Shown piece after piece: positions 34,680 through 47,119 of a stretch of DNA of 64,000 nt. The notes beneath the pieces are model-generated. The model had not been told where the DNA came from, did not search any database, and saw nothing but the letters and a program-made list of their open reading frames with translations. Location: contig NMRA01000183.1 of the NCBI GenBank assembly GCA_002633005.1, positions 692,942 through 756,941 on the forward strand. Reading direction: 5' to 3'. Position numbers and translations under genes: made by a program. The DNA is from Phoronis australis. Taxonomy: Eukaryota; Phoronida; Phoronidae. Position 1 is the stretch's first letter. Each line of letters begins with the position of its first letter.

Positions 34680-37600
34680 GGGATAAACACTGTCACAGGA
34701 GGGCATTTGTGGTAGATTGTCAAAGTTGAACATTAAATACTCATAAGAACAATCAAGCTCTTCAGTGTTCATAATTGTCTAAAACGTTTCCACCGAATAT
34801 GTCGGATACAAATCATCGATTATTAATTATCTCTTTCTCTGGGCTCGTAGCAAGGGTTCTTGGTGTTTTAAGGCACTGTCCCATAATGCCAGTTCATCAA
34901 CATTCAGATGGGTGGTTAGATGACTTGATCACCTCCAGACAGACATCAAACAGACTTAAACTTCATAGAATGCGTTGCACGTTCCATTTTTTATTTGGTT
35001 TCATAGAAAGCGACCTATACATGTTGCTAAGTTACTGGATCATTTCAGAAAATTATGCGAATCTGTGAAATCTGACTATCAAAATTTGAACGAGGTGACG
35101 ACGTATTGTTGACAATGAGCCCGTGAATGGCCATTTAGGATTTCACGTTGATAATGATTCATGCTAAACAAAGGTAGCTGCTCTTAAATATAAATTAGAT
35201 TTCTCTCTGAAACGAGGCTTGAACAGCATGAAAGAGTGCATGCGTACCAAGGTTTGTTCAAGCACCACATTAGCCGATTAAAAACACTTTCTTTTTGAAT
35301 AAGTATGTATATATACATTGCCAAAATATAATTTTTTGTAGTGTTCTTAACTGGTGATTCGTATTTCTAAAATTATTAGTGTTCCAACAGTGAACGGTGA
35401 AAGGTCGTCTCTAACTTCATGGTACATGTAAAGGGGTTGTGTTCTACGGTCATCAGGGTTCGTAAAAGACTACCGAGAAAATGATGTTTCGTTAGATCAT
35501 TGCTCCTTGTCTCGTTCTCTCTTGTAAATATTGAAACAAGGGGGTGTAAGCATTTTTCCTTCAATCTATATGTTTGTATCCCTGAGCTGGTAGGAATTGC
35601 TCTAGAAAAACGATTTCACTTCAATCCACTTACGTTCTGATTTGAGGCCAACCCAACACGAAACTTGAATGGACTTAACATGTAGCGCTGTAAGAATGCA
35701 CGGTTCGAAACGTTTTGTAAATTGCATTCACTATGTGTTGCGGACGATTAAAAAGCTCAGTCAAATAAGCCACGTACTTGAACCAGAATCTACTTGTCCA
35801 AGAAGCTTGAGAACGCACTGGTCTTGAGATATGCTCACTAAGGATTTCCAATAAAGTGCAAATCTCCACAAATCAGTTATCGCATCTCTTTCGGAAAAGA
35901 GTGAAGAAGCAGCCTCCCCAACGCGTTGTGGGAACACGACTTGAAGAGTTCATTGGCGTCTTCGGTGGCTTGTTGGAGGTTTCCACTTCCAAACAACGTG
36001 AGCTACGGACAACTTTGTCGAGTAGAAATGACTAGTTATTCACGATAGCTAGCTCACTTCAGCTTGAACATTGCACGAAAAGGAAACCAGTGACGAGTTG
36101 AGCACAAGCGTTCTAAAATAACCTTGTTGAGGACGACTGAAGCATCAGCTACATTGTCCTTCTTCAGAGTTCCTGGCCATGTAGTTTAGATGTTCAGTCT
36201 AATCTTCTGGACAAAATCTTCGGTTCGCCGCAATGACGATGTCGGGCCCCATAGATTTACTTTGAGTTCCACTGGACTGGGTCATGCCTGGCACCTTACG
36301 GTGTCAAAGGTAGGGCACCTAGTCCACAGTAATTGCTCAGACCATCGATTACAGACCCTTCCCAGGTAAAAATTGACCGTCGGGTGATCAACGAACACAA
36401 TAGCCCGTTGAATTCAGTCTAGCTGTTTGGGCTGCTTGTTCACATATATAATCCTTTAATGACTCCTCTTTATGCCCTACAAATACGACCCTGTCGACAA
36501 TTGGCAGAAAAATAACGTTTATTTAAAAATATACCTGCTTAACCGCATTTTTCACAAAATATATGCATTTTAGAATTTTAAATTTCTTCTTGGGTCAGAA
36601 AAAACGTTTTATCGAATAGCAACTGAGACCTTGTTTTAGGCTTAGGTATACATTCGTCGTTTTCCGAAGTAAACATTCCCACGTGTTTCAGCCGCACATG
36701 TAGTTCCCGTGATGTCTGAGCAGGAAGTCCTATCCTATGCGATGGCGGATTTTTTCAAATAGGTGACAAGTGTCAAGCTGTGAAAGTGTGTGGCCACAGG
36801 GCAGACGCCGACCATGGCTGATCGTGCAAGCACCGTTTCGTTATGTTTACCGACTGGACTGGACACACAACTCGAAAGAGAGGTGGACGCAAGTGAAATT
36901 CGACAACTTCCTCTATCCAAAGCTCAAGCGGTTAGAGTAAGTACTAAAGTAGACAGTGATAGGATAAAATCAAATAAATAGTGTGTATTTTTAAGTATTG
37001 TCATGAGTCAAAATAAGTTGAATTGCATGTAAACCGTAGCCTTTCCAGTAGTATTGGTTGTATCCCACAAGATCACTCCCTTGCAAGTAGCCCCCTAGGC
37101 AACACGTAGCTCTAGGCTGGCTTGCGTTCGATTTCTGAACTTATTTCGTCCGGTGTATTTTTAACGGGTGGTGGGAGAAATCTGCTTTACCACCAAAAGG
37201 TTTCCATCTCGTCAACACTGCATTTCATTACGAGTTTTGGTAGTGAAAGACCAGCACAAAAATGCGCCCCTAATTTTCGGGTTGGTCGAAATTCCAATTG
37301 CTTTTATTTGGCGCCGGTAACATGCACTTTCACTCTAATACACACGAGCTGATGGCGTTAAGATAAGAGTTGCCTACTTTTTCGCTCTTCTAATGAATTT
37401 AAACTAATAGAAAATTTGAAATCTTCATAAATTTTTTACCTCCGTACGTGCTCTCTCCCTAAATATCGGTGAAGTTTTAACTGAGTTGCTTCGGTCAGAT
37501 CAGCCGTGTTTGAAGTAACGTTTATTATTACTACGCGGTAAAGCGGTTTCCTTTGTTTTGAATTTTGCATCTGTTAAGAATTTAATTTACACAGAAATTA

Positions 37601-39058
37601 TCGTGGAATATCAGTAAACCTGAGTTAAAATTCCTGAGAAATTAACAATTTTCACGAATTTATGAATCCCCAACGGTCTAATTTGCGCAGTATTCTAAGT
37701 AATCCGTTCTCGTGGTTGTCGTAAGCACATGCGAACTGTAAAGTTTCGTCGTTTTTGTCGTTTCAAAATAAGAGCGACATATATTTTTGTCGTAAAGCGA
37801 AAATTCCGATAAACATCGACGCTAATCTCATGACAAGAGTTAATGATTTTTGACGGAAGTCATAGCAAAAATCCGCAAGGAAGTTGGACGAAAAATGACA
37901 CTAAAATTATTGAAAATTAACCAAAATTTTTGCTTCAAAATTCCATCTATTTTCCATGAGAATTATCAGTGCTGATCGGCGGTTCGACCGCGACATAGAT
38001 ATTTGGTGGTTACACCATAAACAAAATAGCATGTGGTACAAGTTCTGTGTCAGCATAGATTATAGTCTATGGTGTCAGTGTTCGGTAAAAACGAAATGTA
38101 GAAAGAGTATATTGGAGCGATCGAACGTTATAAACAACATGTACATTATTATGTGACTCCATTGCGCTTTTCCTGAACCTTCTAGTTCTGTATAGATTGG
38201 GTTAACTAAACGGACTTGTCCAAAATACTGCTGCATTGTATAAACTTAGTACCGCCAAAAAGTTTTATATATGAATGTTGTGTTGACGTTCGAGGTATCT
38301 CACCATTCACTTTAAAGTAGTTCCATTGCCACACCTGGCGTAATTAACATGTTTATTGCTCCCGCAGCCCAGTGGGTAATAAGCTATTGAAATCACTCAT
38401 AAAAGCGTCTCAAGTCTATATTCCCTGTAATCCCTGGGTTTCTATCGCGTTCATTTCACGTTATGCACACTTAAAATTATCACTTAAAAAGCGCTTACTT
38501 TCTTCAGCGATCCTTTCTGGTTCTGTGCATATCTTTCATGGAGGGAATTAATATGGCTTTGGCGAAGAATTCGAACAATTCGAAGAACTCCACATTTTAG
38601 TCACCGTTAACTTTTTCATCGAGCGATAACCACAAACAGTTTCAGCAGTTAGGCAAGGACTAGCACGAGGCTGAGCGAAGCGCGAGACCTGGCACGAGAC
38701 ACTTGCAAAATAGCTTCGGAAGATATCAGGGTGAACTTTTAAGATTCGTGTTCCTTGGACAATTTGCTGTGGACAGGCGTGATTTCGCATAACTTCCTCA
38801 GCATTCAGGACGATGTAATTGCCTTGTGTGATCAACGCCTAATAGATTTTCATCGGCTCCAATAATTAAGTTCAAAAGTGATGAAACCATTACATTAAAA
38901 TTACTCATTGTAAGCGATCACGGTTATTTTGAAGCAGAATGTGTGGTGAGGTTGTACATGTATGTATTAATTATGATTTGCAACAGCTGGGAATCCGCAT
39001 TTTTTTCTTGTGAGATTTGATCGCGTACCATATTCTTTGGGTATTGAAAAGGTTTTGT
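34680..39058. other. Gene B first intron, part 1
   Basis: No recognised gene. A frame at 36819-36932 starts at ACCATGG and runs to a donor-like GTAAGT, but has no homology I know. 38548-38835 (minus) is unrecognised. Confidence 0.4.
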
Positions 39059-39063
39059 GGTCC

Positions 39064-40059
39064 CAGTGGTGGATCTAGGATATCACAAGCGGGGGCCCAA
39101 CATTTTGTCTGTAAACATTTGCGCCAAGCACGATTGTGGATGCGCATAGCACCGGATGGGGGTGGTCGGGAGGGGGGTTTGCCCCCCCCTCCGGCCCAGG
39201 AAAAAATTTCTGTTTTTCTTCTAAAAATCAACCATTTTCCTTGATTCCTGAAGTATTATCCAGATCAAAAAAATCACGGAGAACGTGTCAAACTTGAAAA
39301 ACTGCAACAACCAGTGACTCGAACTCCGGACCTAGAGGATAGAGCGCGCGTGCTTTACACTAAACCACCACGATTCTACTCGTAATGTGATACTAAGAGA
39401 CCTATTTGTTTATGGTCCACAGCGTTTGCACGCGAAACCTACTTCTTTTTGTAATGCCTATTACACGTTTTATATTTTATGCAATCAGTTCGTAACAAAT
39501 TTGTTGTATTTAAAATAGTCTTCAATTACCAAAAGACCAAATCCGTTTCTGTGTTGGCATTAATGACGCATTGCTTTGGAAATCGTCTTAAGTTAAGGTT
39601 TGACAAAGAACGAATTATGAGTTTCTGAGTGATTCATTAAGGCTTCGATTAAAATTCACATCTTACCAACAGCTTCTGTTTTTTCATCGTCACTCAGATT
39701 CCATTTCCTTTAAAAAATGCAGTAATTTTCTTTATTGCACTGTGAAGAAGACTTCGGAAACGGAGTCGTAGTGCGCAGCGCCACTGCCGGTCGCCTGGGA
39801 TATCGCGAGAGAGCCTGTACATACATGTAGCCATAGTTCCGTTACGATTGCACCGTGTACCGAATTTGGCACTTGGAATTGGATCTTGGACCCCCCCCCC
39901 CAATACACTAAATCTTGTTCCAGCCGTATAATTTTAATTACTGGGGTTAATTAATCCACTCAACATTTCCCTACGCTCTTGCTGCTTTAATTTCATCTCT
40001 CTTGCGGCAGCCAAGGGTGGGGGGGCGGGCCCTATGCCTCCCCCCTGAATCCGCCTATG
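39064..40059. mobile_element. Short TIR element (hAT-like tips), non-autonomous
   Basis: The left tip CAGTGGTGGATCTAGG and right tip (reverse complement) CATAGGCGGATTCAGG are similar and resemble the 'CAGnGGCGGATCCAGG' ends common among hAT elements. GGTCC flanks both tips exactly (39059-39063 and 40060-40064). Just inside both ends are G/C homopolymer runs. hAT elements make 8-bp duplications, so the 5-bp repeat is a poor fit and the superfamily is uncertain. No transposase was seen in 996 bp. A tRNA-like segment lies inside. Confidence 0.5.
39310..39380 (-). repeat. tRNA-like segment (SINE head or tRNA relic)
   Basis: The minus strand has an A-box-like TGGTTTAGTG (39368-39359) followed by TAAAGCACGCG, and a B-box-like GAGTTCGAGTC (39326-39316), about 33 bp apart. 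These are the internal RNA polymerase III promoter parts of tRNAs. The acceptor stem does not pair well, so this is more likely a tRNA-derived SINE or relic than a working tRNA. Confidence 0.5.
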
Positions 40060-40069
40060 GGTCCCTATT

Positions 40070-42215
40070 AACTTCAGTATTTACACCTACACTCATTTTG
40101 TGGTAGTGGTGAATCTTTCACATTTCGATATTAATGTTTTGTGAAACTTGTCCTGTCCGACAAATAGAAATAAAATTTATTTATCCTGACATATCTCCAA
40201 CCAATGCCACTCCCTCTCATTGAACCATTAGCATACAGTGCATGTACATGTGTAACTTTACCTCGCCAAATGCGACTAAGCAAAAGTCACCAGGTCATCA
40301 AATTTAAAAACCGAGGCTGCCATTAAAAAGATTTACCTATTCTCTAATCAGTGATGGTACAAGTGACATGTCGTATATGCTTTAATTTATATTTTTTCTT
40401 CTGTAAAATGAAGAGGATTTTCAACATGCATTACACACCTGCAAGTCGGGAATGTGTCATGGGTTATAAATTGTATGCCTTTTTTCAGCCAGTGGAATTG
40501 TCAAAGGGAAACAACGCAGAGTGCTCAAAGCAAGAGTATCCTCCCACTGAAAAACATTTGTTGAAGAGGACACCGTGACCACTTAACAGGAAATGGAGAA
40601 AAAGGGGATAACTAATATGCGTGAATGTTTTTAATTGGAAAGTATTTGAAGAAGACTTAAAAGTGATACAATGCGAGGACATAAGGTCAGGTACAAACAT
40701 CACTTCAAAGCTCTGATTACATTGGATTAATTACAACATCCCCAGAAATAGTCCTACACTGTATTTAACATGCCAATTTTTGAGAACCACTTTGATACCG
40801 TTTGTTCAGTGGAGACAACTGGTTCTCAAAATGCAGGCAAGTTATATCGGTACACCGTTCTCAGGTGTTTGCTAGGTGTTACTTTTGAGTTATGTGATAG
40901 GCTCACTAATCCACTTTTTGTGCATTTCCAGAATATATTTTCGAAACTATACATCGTTCAAACACACGCTCCAGGGCCAGCTTCAACAATGTATCAAAAT
41001 TTCTTGGGGTCGATCAAGTTTTAAAGCCAAAGCAATAAAATACAGAGAGATAATAGACGATAGGTTCATAGCGTTCCTCATTGAAAACATCTGTGCACAT
41101 CGGAGTTGGTTGCAAAACACATAACAATTTATTTCAATTGAAGCTGAATTAATAAACAATGTACATGTAATACGTTTTTATGACTTCTAGAGTAACTGTG
41201 AGCACTGTAGTTGATTTGTGTGACCCCATGTCCCACATTTCCGTCTAATCCTAACGGTCACGACTTTAAGGCCTCATTCGAAATGGCTGGCGATGTGAGC
41301 GACCGTTTCAAAACTCTGCTTACGGAGACAAACACGGGTTAAGACTAGAAAAAAACGTATATTTGTGAAGGCTGATATATGTCTATGACATCACATGAGC
41401 AGCTGCTAACGGACATTGGGTAGTATGACAATCAGCTGCTTTTTATGCTTATATTCACGGCTTTAGGTCACCGGAGTCTATTAATGGAGGTCTGCTGGAT
41501 TGTATACCTGTTTCATTATTAACCTGTAACGACTAGTTTTTGTGGTTTCGATTTCAGATTTAAGCCCCTTCTTTAGCCAATTGAGTAACGTGTGAGAATA
41601 TTGCTTGGTTCTGTTGGCTGACTGTTTTATTTATCGCTTGTAGATAACCGTAATAAAACTGTTAGAGGAACCTGAAGCGTTATATTATCGCACATTAATT
41701 GTTATTGGAAATGGCTGAGGCAGGGAATACCGAATAAACCAAATATGATTTCCTGTCTTAGAGTCTCCAAATCTTCAGCATCGATGTCAAACTGTGCTAA
41801 AAAGCAGAACTATTAAGTTGTGGTTAAGCTTCAAAAGACGAATTCAAAATTAAGCAGGAACAGTTTTTTCAGGAATCTAGAGCCAAGCAGCTATAGTTAA
41901 CGACAGAAATTAAGCAATAGAAACTAGACAAATAGTTACGAACGAACAGGGCACTAGTTTCGGTAAAAAACATATGTTTCGAACGGCGTCATCACCCTTT
42001 CAATTGTCGACGCATATGCCACTTGCTGTTCACGATTCACTAACAACCGTGCTGCACGATGTCAACCCGTCATTGACACTGCGTTACAAGCCACCTATTT
42101 CACACCAACGTCAGCGCCACCTGTCGAACACGATATTATGATCTAAGGTCAAAAACCTTCAACTCTATGCAGCTGATCGTGCCAACGTTTGTCTGCGCCA
42201 CTTGCTGTCCACTAA
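40070..42215. other. Gene B first intron, part 2
   Basis: Short frames only; none recognised. From about 41990 onward it may be the start of the BEL/Pao remnant, but no LTR was identified. Confidence 0.4.
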
Positions 42216-43930
42216 TTGCCACTGCCCACGACCACTGGTTCCCACATTTCGCCGGTGTTGTTGCCATTTAGTACACATTCTACTTTGATATCAGCGATAC
42301 CTTGTGGGTGTCAAATGACAGCGCCATTAACCACTATTTCATCGGCTGTGGCTATTATTACGCCACCTGTCAGACTTCCGTCTTTGAAGAGAGCGCCAAC
42401 TACTTCTACCAGCCATATAGCCACGCCAGCACCAATGCAGGCCAGTAGTGTTTAGGCGCTCCTCCTCCTACACGTGCACGTATTCCTGCAGCACATGGTG
42501 TCACCTTTCATCCGGGTGCACAACCAGATCCTGTGTATTGCTCATATAATAGGTGCCATAATCTGAATCCATCGGTACCGGTGTTTCTCCCTTCTGACGT
42601 TTCAAATCAGTTTGAGAATAGATCTGATATTCGACATCATAACGTACTTACTACCTGTATACGACTGGTGTCTTCACTAGCGTTACCAAACACCGAGGTG
42701 CCCACCTTCTGTGGAGACGAGTAGGAGCGTCAAGTTTTCATAACATTGTTTGAGGATTGGAATTTCAAGTAAAGTAACTTCTTATTCTGATCTGCTCTAT
42801 TACTAGGCCTATCACTTAACAGCTGAACCCAAAAAATGTTATCGGTGCTTGTCTATGTATAGAATCTCACACAGGTTATGTCACTGTGAGGCAACTACGT
42901 CAGGAAGTGTATTGTGACCATTATCGTACATGTACAGTTGCCGCGTGCATTGAACGGCTAACGACGTGGCCCACGATCAAGCAAGACGATGGGCAAGGCT
43001 TGAAACTACTGTGCTGTTTCCTACAAAAATGCCGCCAAGCCATTATTGGTGGATCATAATCTAAACATGCAAACAGTGGTACGGAATTTTTTGTGTATGT
43101 GCAAAACAAATGGAATGACAGGGTAGCTGAGTTGCGTAGCTCGTGAGCAATTCCATATCCAGCGATTTGGTGATGTTCATTCAACGTTACGTCGCAAACC
43201 AATAATTACCTTGTGTTTGTACAAAAGAATATTTGAGCGACTGAATGTGTCATCGACCCCATTAGCATTGCACCTGAGCACTATGCACGGAAGTCCGTTA
43301 ATCGACGCCAGGGCCGTGGAAGAACACTGTGTCTCCGACTGGAACAAAGAGACTACCGAAGACTTATACTTAAGTGTGCCGTAGAAATAGATCATTGACA
43401 TATTACCCAGTCAAACATTTTGTGCAAGACTCCAGGTATGTCTGAAGTGTTTAAATTGACTCACATATATCACCCCAATCTCACCATAGACTTGCTTGTT
43501 GGTAGCAACTGCCCGGTGCACATAAACAATTACGTGTCGTAACCATGCAACAACACAGCACCTTTGCAGTGTTGTTACGGCATGGATCCGCTATTAATAA
43601 ACCTGATCTGCATCAATGTCTAATACTGTATCCCGTTGTCACATAACAGTCCAGAGAGAACATCAAGAAGCTTTGAATCTAATGATGTAATCCGTCTCCT
43701 TGAGTTTTATTTCAGAGATGACACCAGTGCAGTTACTGACCAACGTGGATTGTCTGTGGATCGGATGTTCCTGATTCTGGTGCCTAGTGGAACAAATATG
43801 AGAGGCGGTCAATACGTTATCCCACTCCATTTTCGTGACACGAACGCCAGCTCCCTTTCCCTGTAAAAACATTGTTCCTGTCACCTAATAGAAGCACAAA
43901 TCGGATATGATAAACTGGGTAGTCTGGGCC
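42216..43930 (+). mobile_element. BEL/Pao-type LTR retrotransposon remnant (gag to start of pol)
   Basis: Pieces in gag-to-pol order. A Pro/Thr/Ser-rich frame (42216-42455). ALPNTEVPTFCGDE ending at 42724, the 'lp..evp.F.Gd' motif of the gag region. About 42940-43230: CIERLTTWPTIKQDDGQGLK and LLCCFLQKC, matching 'i..L..gp.i...d...L..f...l..c'. 43636-43866: GLSVDRMFL and GGQYVIPLHFRD, matching the 'S.eD..Fl ... g.y..pLPf' stretch that precedes the reverse transcriptase. It then stops. No reverse transcriptase, integrase or LTR was recognised, so this is a decayed fragment inside the gene B intron. The individual matches are short; their order is the main support. Confidence 0.5.
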
Positions 43931-44540
43931 CATCAGCCATTGAAGGCAACCAGTCCAGGAAAAGGGCACGCCGAAAAAAACACACATGCTGCCAGGAAGA
44001 CGGGGCATGTTGGTTAAAGACTCCGGATAAACCTTCTGTACCAGTACTACCTACCCTGCAGACCAGAACCAGACATGCACGCTTTTTAGCCATAATGGCC
44101 AGGTACATTGTACGCTCGCTTTACAAAATGGGCTGCGGGAAAGTAGAATTATTCTCTCACTGGTTACGATTTTTGAGGAGGCAATATAATTATAACGTGG
44201 TGAAACGAAATTTCTCCAAGTTCGTTGCTTTGTAAACAAAATTTGCCTAGTATGTTTTTTGTTAACACGCTACAGGTTGCATGTGTCTTGTGAATAGCTC
44301 AACTTCTATGTTTTTGGTTGCATGATATCGCTGTGGCGGCCATATTTCAGTTTTGCATTGTCAAGTCCGCGTTGTTTCTGGAGCTTTTTTCTGTTTTTTT
44401 TTTCTTCTGTGGATAGATCATAACAGGCTATCGAAATTGCTTTTCTCTACGACTTACAGTTATTTCGTTATTTGAGATTTTCAGTTGTAAGCTACTCCTT
44501 GTCGAATCTTTCTAAATTTTGGTAAATGTATACATGTTTT

Positions 44541-47115
44541 TTTTGTGGTGGTCATTTGTTAATAATAACATGTGGTACATAATTCTCAGTACAAACAGCC
44601 ATCTCAAGTTTGTAAAGAAGAAGAAATTTAGAGAGTTTCCAGCGACATTGTCAAATCCTTTCAGTTTCGTAGTGAGACTACATCACCTTAAGTGTTATTC
44701 CCTGACTTTATGGGTTTTGTGTGGTTGACTCTGTCCTGTATCAATTGGATAGTTGAAAAAGTCTAGAAGGTATTTGTTTATTGGAGTCATAACATTTGCA
44801 CTTTTGACTGTACAGATGTCCTTGTATTGTATTATGAAAACATCACAAGGAATAGTTTCAACTGAGGTGAGTTCTCTGTGGGGTAGATAACTTTCAAATG
44901 AGAAAAGGATTAAAATTGTCAAACATTGTGTTACTTTAGGTGTGTGATCTTCTATTAAGTAAGTACTTTTGAAAAACCAGTGCAAAATTTGAGTTTTGTT
45001 CTTCATTAAAAAGATAATAAATCCCTAAACCTGCATTGTTGTCTAGAACTTTTACTGCATATTTAGGGTTGGGGATGGGAATCTAAATACAATGGAATCT
45101 GAACCCAAACTATGACCAATACCTACACGATACATGGATATGAAAATTTGGTGTTTAGGTTCCATGGGAAGGATTCATGTGCGCGGTAAGAGTTACTGAG
45201 GTGCGTGATAAGTGTTTGTGGATAGTTTGGGATTCCTCTTCTGTGGTCATCTACGAGAAACCCGGTTGTATAGAGAACAATGGTGTAGTATATTCATTTT
45301 TCCTGTTGTTATAATAAAGATAATGGCAAGCATTTATCGGCAACGGCCTGATTTGCACCCAAGGTTCTATATCCATGTGACCTGTGTTGTTGTATCCAAC
45401 AATGACACAACGAAGGAAAACAATCATACGACCGATGGGCAATACACATGCGACGAGTTGCCATGGCCACTGGTGGAGTTTGTCTTGTGGTTCGAATGTT
45501 TTCAGAAAACTGAAAACCCGGTATTTCGTCAGGAAAACAAGACTTCTGCGGCCTTTTGTTTCATGTCGTACAAACAAATTGTGGTCATGCCACTAAACTT
45601 ATCATTCATTTGATATTGTAATGTATTGCCTAAATATTGTAATGTATTGCCTAAATATTTAATCAACAGAAAATCTGATTGGAATATGTGTGAAGAAATA
45701 CCCAAAATGGTTGACGAAGTTTGTATTTTATTAAATGAAAGTAACATTTTTGTCAACATTTTGGCCACGTTTCATTCTCATAGCAGTGCGCGCAAATTTG
45801 GTATAGCAATGTGTTAAACATAACCTCAAAATGGTATAAATTGTAAGGGTGGGGAATGTAGTAAAACTACTGTACTAAAAGAGGGTTACCGTAGTAAATC
45901 TGTATCATTTTCTTCAAGACATCTGTGTCACTGGCATCACTTTACAATGTCATGTGAATAAGAGTTTAATAGCTTTCATTCAAGGAAAAATATAAACGGT
46001 TAAATTTGGACAGCATTTACAGCGTGAAAACATGACTGCAAAGTCGTAAAATGTGTTTGAGCCCATAACTTTGGAAGAATGTAATATTTTGGGGAAATGT
46101 TTTATCACTGCTTATAGATTCCATGTGTCAAATATTGTGAACATCGGCTGCTCCCACCTTGCCTCTGGATGGCTTGTGCTCTCGTGTACTACCACTTAAA
46201 TTCAATCAAACATTTATTAGGATATGGGTCGTCCGTATCGGGAATTCGATTTCGGGCCGGAACAGTAACACGAACCGTCGAAGTGTGCACAGCAGATCTT
46301 GTAGCCAGCTAGATGTTTGAAGACTCGCCAAAATACAGCTAGGTACCACTGAACACTAAATATACTACATGTATTTATTTTGACGATAGTCTTCATACAG
46401 CTTGATAGTTGGCTAGATACCACTGAGTGTTCAGGGCTGAAAGACACCCTTTGTTTGACGAGTCAACTGCCCTCTCGAACTTCCTCGGATATGCCAGTCC
46501 GGGTCGTGACGTCGTTTGATTTGTAGTTTGGGTGTGTAGGTGTCGCGGAACCCAGGGCCATTCAGTAATTTGTTACTATGTGTATTTAGACCCAGGAGGG
46601 TACTCCACTTTTTTGACAGGACGTGCAGCAGAGAAATTAACATACCGACACATTTACATTATCAGAGCGGTAAATACGGATCCTTTAAAGAGTTAGTCCA
46701 ATTGAAAGGGACCCATTTGTTGGGACTTTTACAAAAAATACCCTTCCGCAGAGATTTGTTCCAGTAATGCAACCCACAGAAGGTTTATCTATTGAAACAA
46801 CACGTCGGACTTTAATTGTTTAAACAAAAAAATCTAAAATAGAATGTGAACCCTTCTGTAGAGTCCTGTTGCGAAAGTGAACCCTTTGTACAGTTCCTAA
46901 CCCATAAAGTGAACCTTTTTGTACCGTTCCTAACCCATAAAGTGAACCCTTTTGTACAGTTCGTAACCCATAAAGTGAACCCTTGTGTACAGTTCCTAAC
47001 CCATGAAGTGAAACCTTTTGTACAGTTCCTAACCCATAAACTGAACTCTTTTGTACAGTTCCTAACCCATAAAGTGAACCCTTTTGTACAGTTCCTAACC
47101 CATAAAGTGAACCCT
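44541..47115 (+). repeat. 2.57-kb duplicated unit, copy 1
   Basis: Collinear with 59810-62387 at a constant offset of 15,269 bases, changing to 15,262 after a 7-bp gap near 46212. A 400-bp sample differs at about 2.5% of sites, so the copy is recent. The unit begins abruptly near GGTGGTCATTTG and ends in a 33-bp minisatellite. Frames conserved in both copies (44695-45006 minus, 45324-45613 plus) show no family likeness. In the second of these about seven of eight differences change the amino acid, which argues against selection for protein. Likely a non-autonomous mobile element or segmental copy. Confidence 0.9.
46846..47115. repeat. 33-bp minisatellite at the end of copy 1
   Basis: About eight units containing GTGAACCCTTTTGTACAG and CCTAACCCATAAA. 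The unit is a multiple of three, so it reads open on both strands (VNPFVQFLTHK repeats on plus). I do not regard it as a gene. Confidence 0.92.
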
Positions 47116-47119
47116 TAGC

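Noticed and set aside
36819-36932. ACCATGG start and frame ending at a GTAAGT donor
   Set aside because: No recognisable domain, signal peptide or TATA box. The phase-1 frame through the same stretch contains a stop, so it cannot be a gene B exon.
45324-45613. 97-codon frame shared by both 2.57-kb copies
   Set aside because: Differences between copies are almost all amino-acid changing (about seven to one), as expected for neutral DNA, and no family is recognised.
46846-47118. Repetitive frame VNPFVQFLTHK as a possible repeat protein
   Set aside because: It arises from a 33-bp minisatellite that is open on both strands. No start context or homology supports it.
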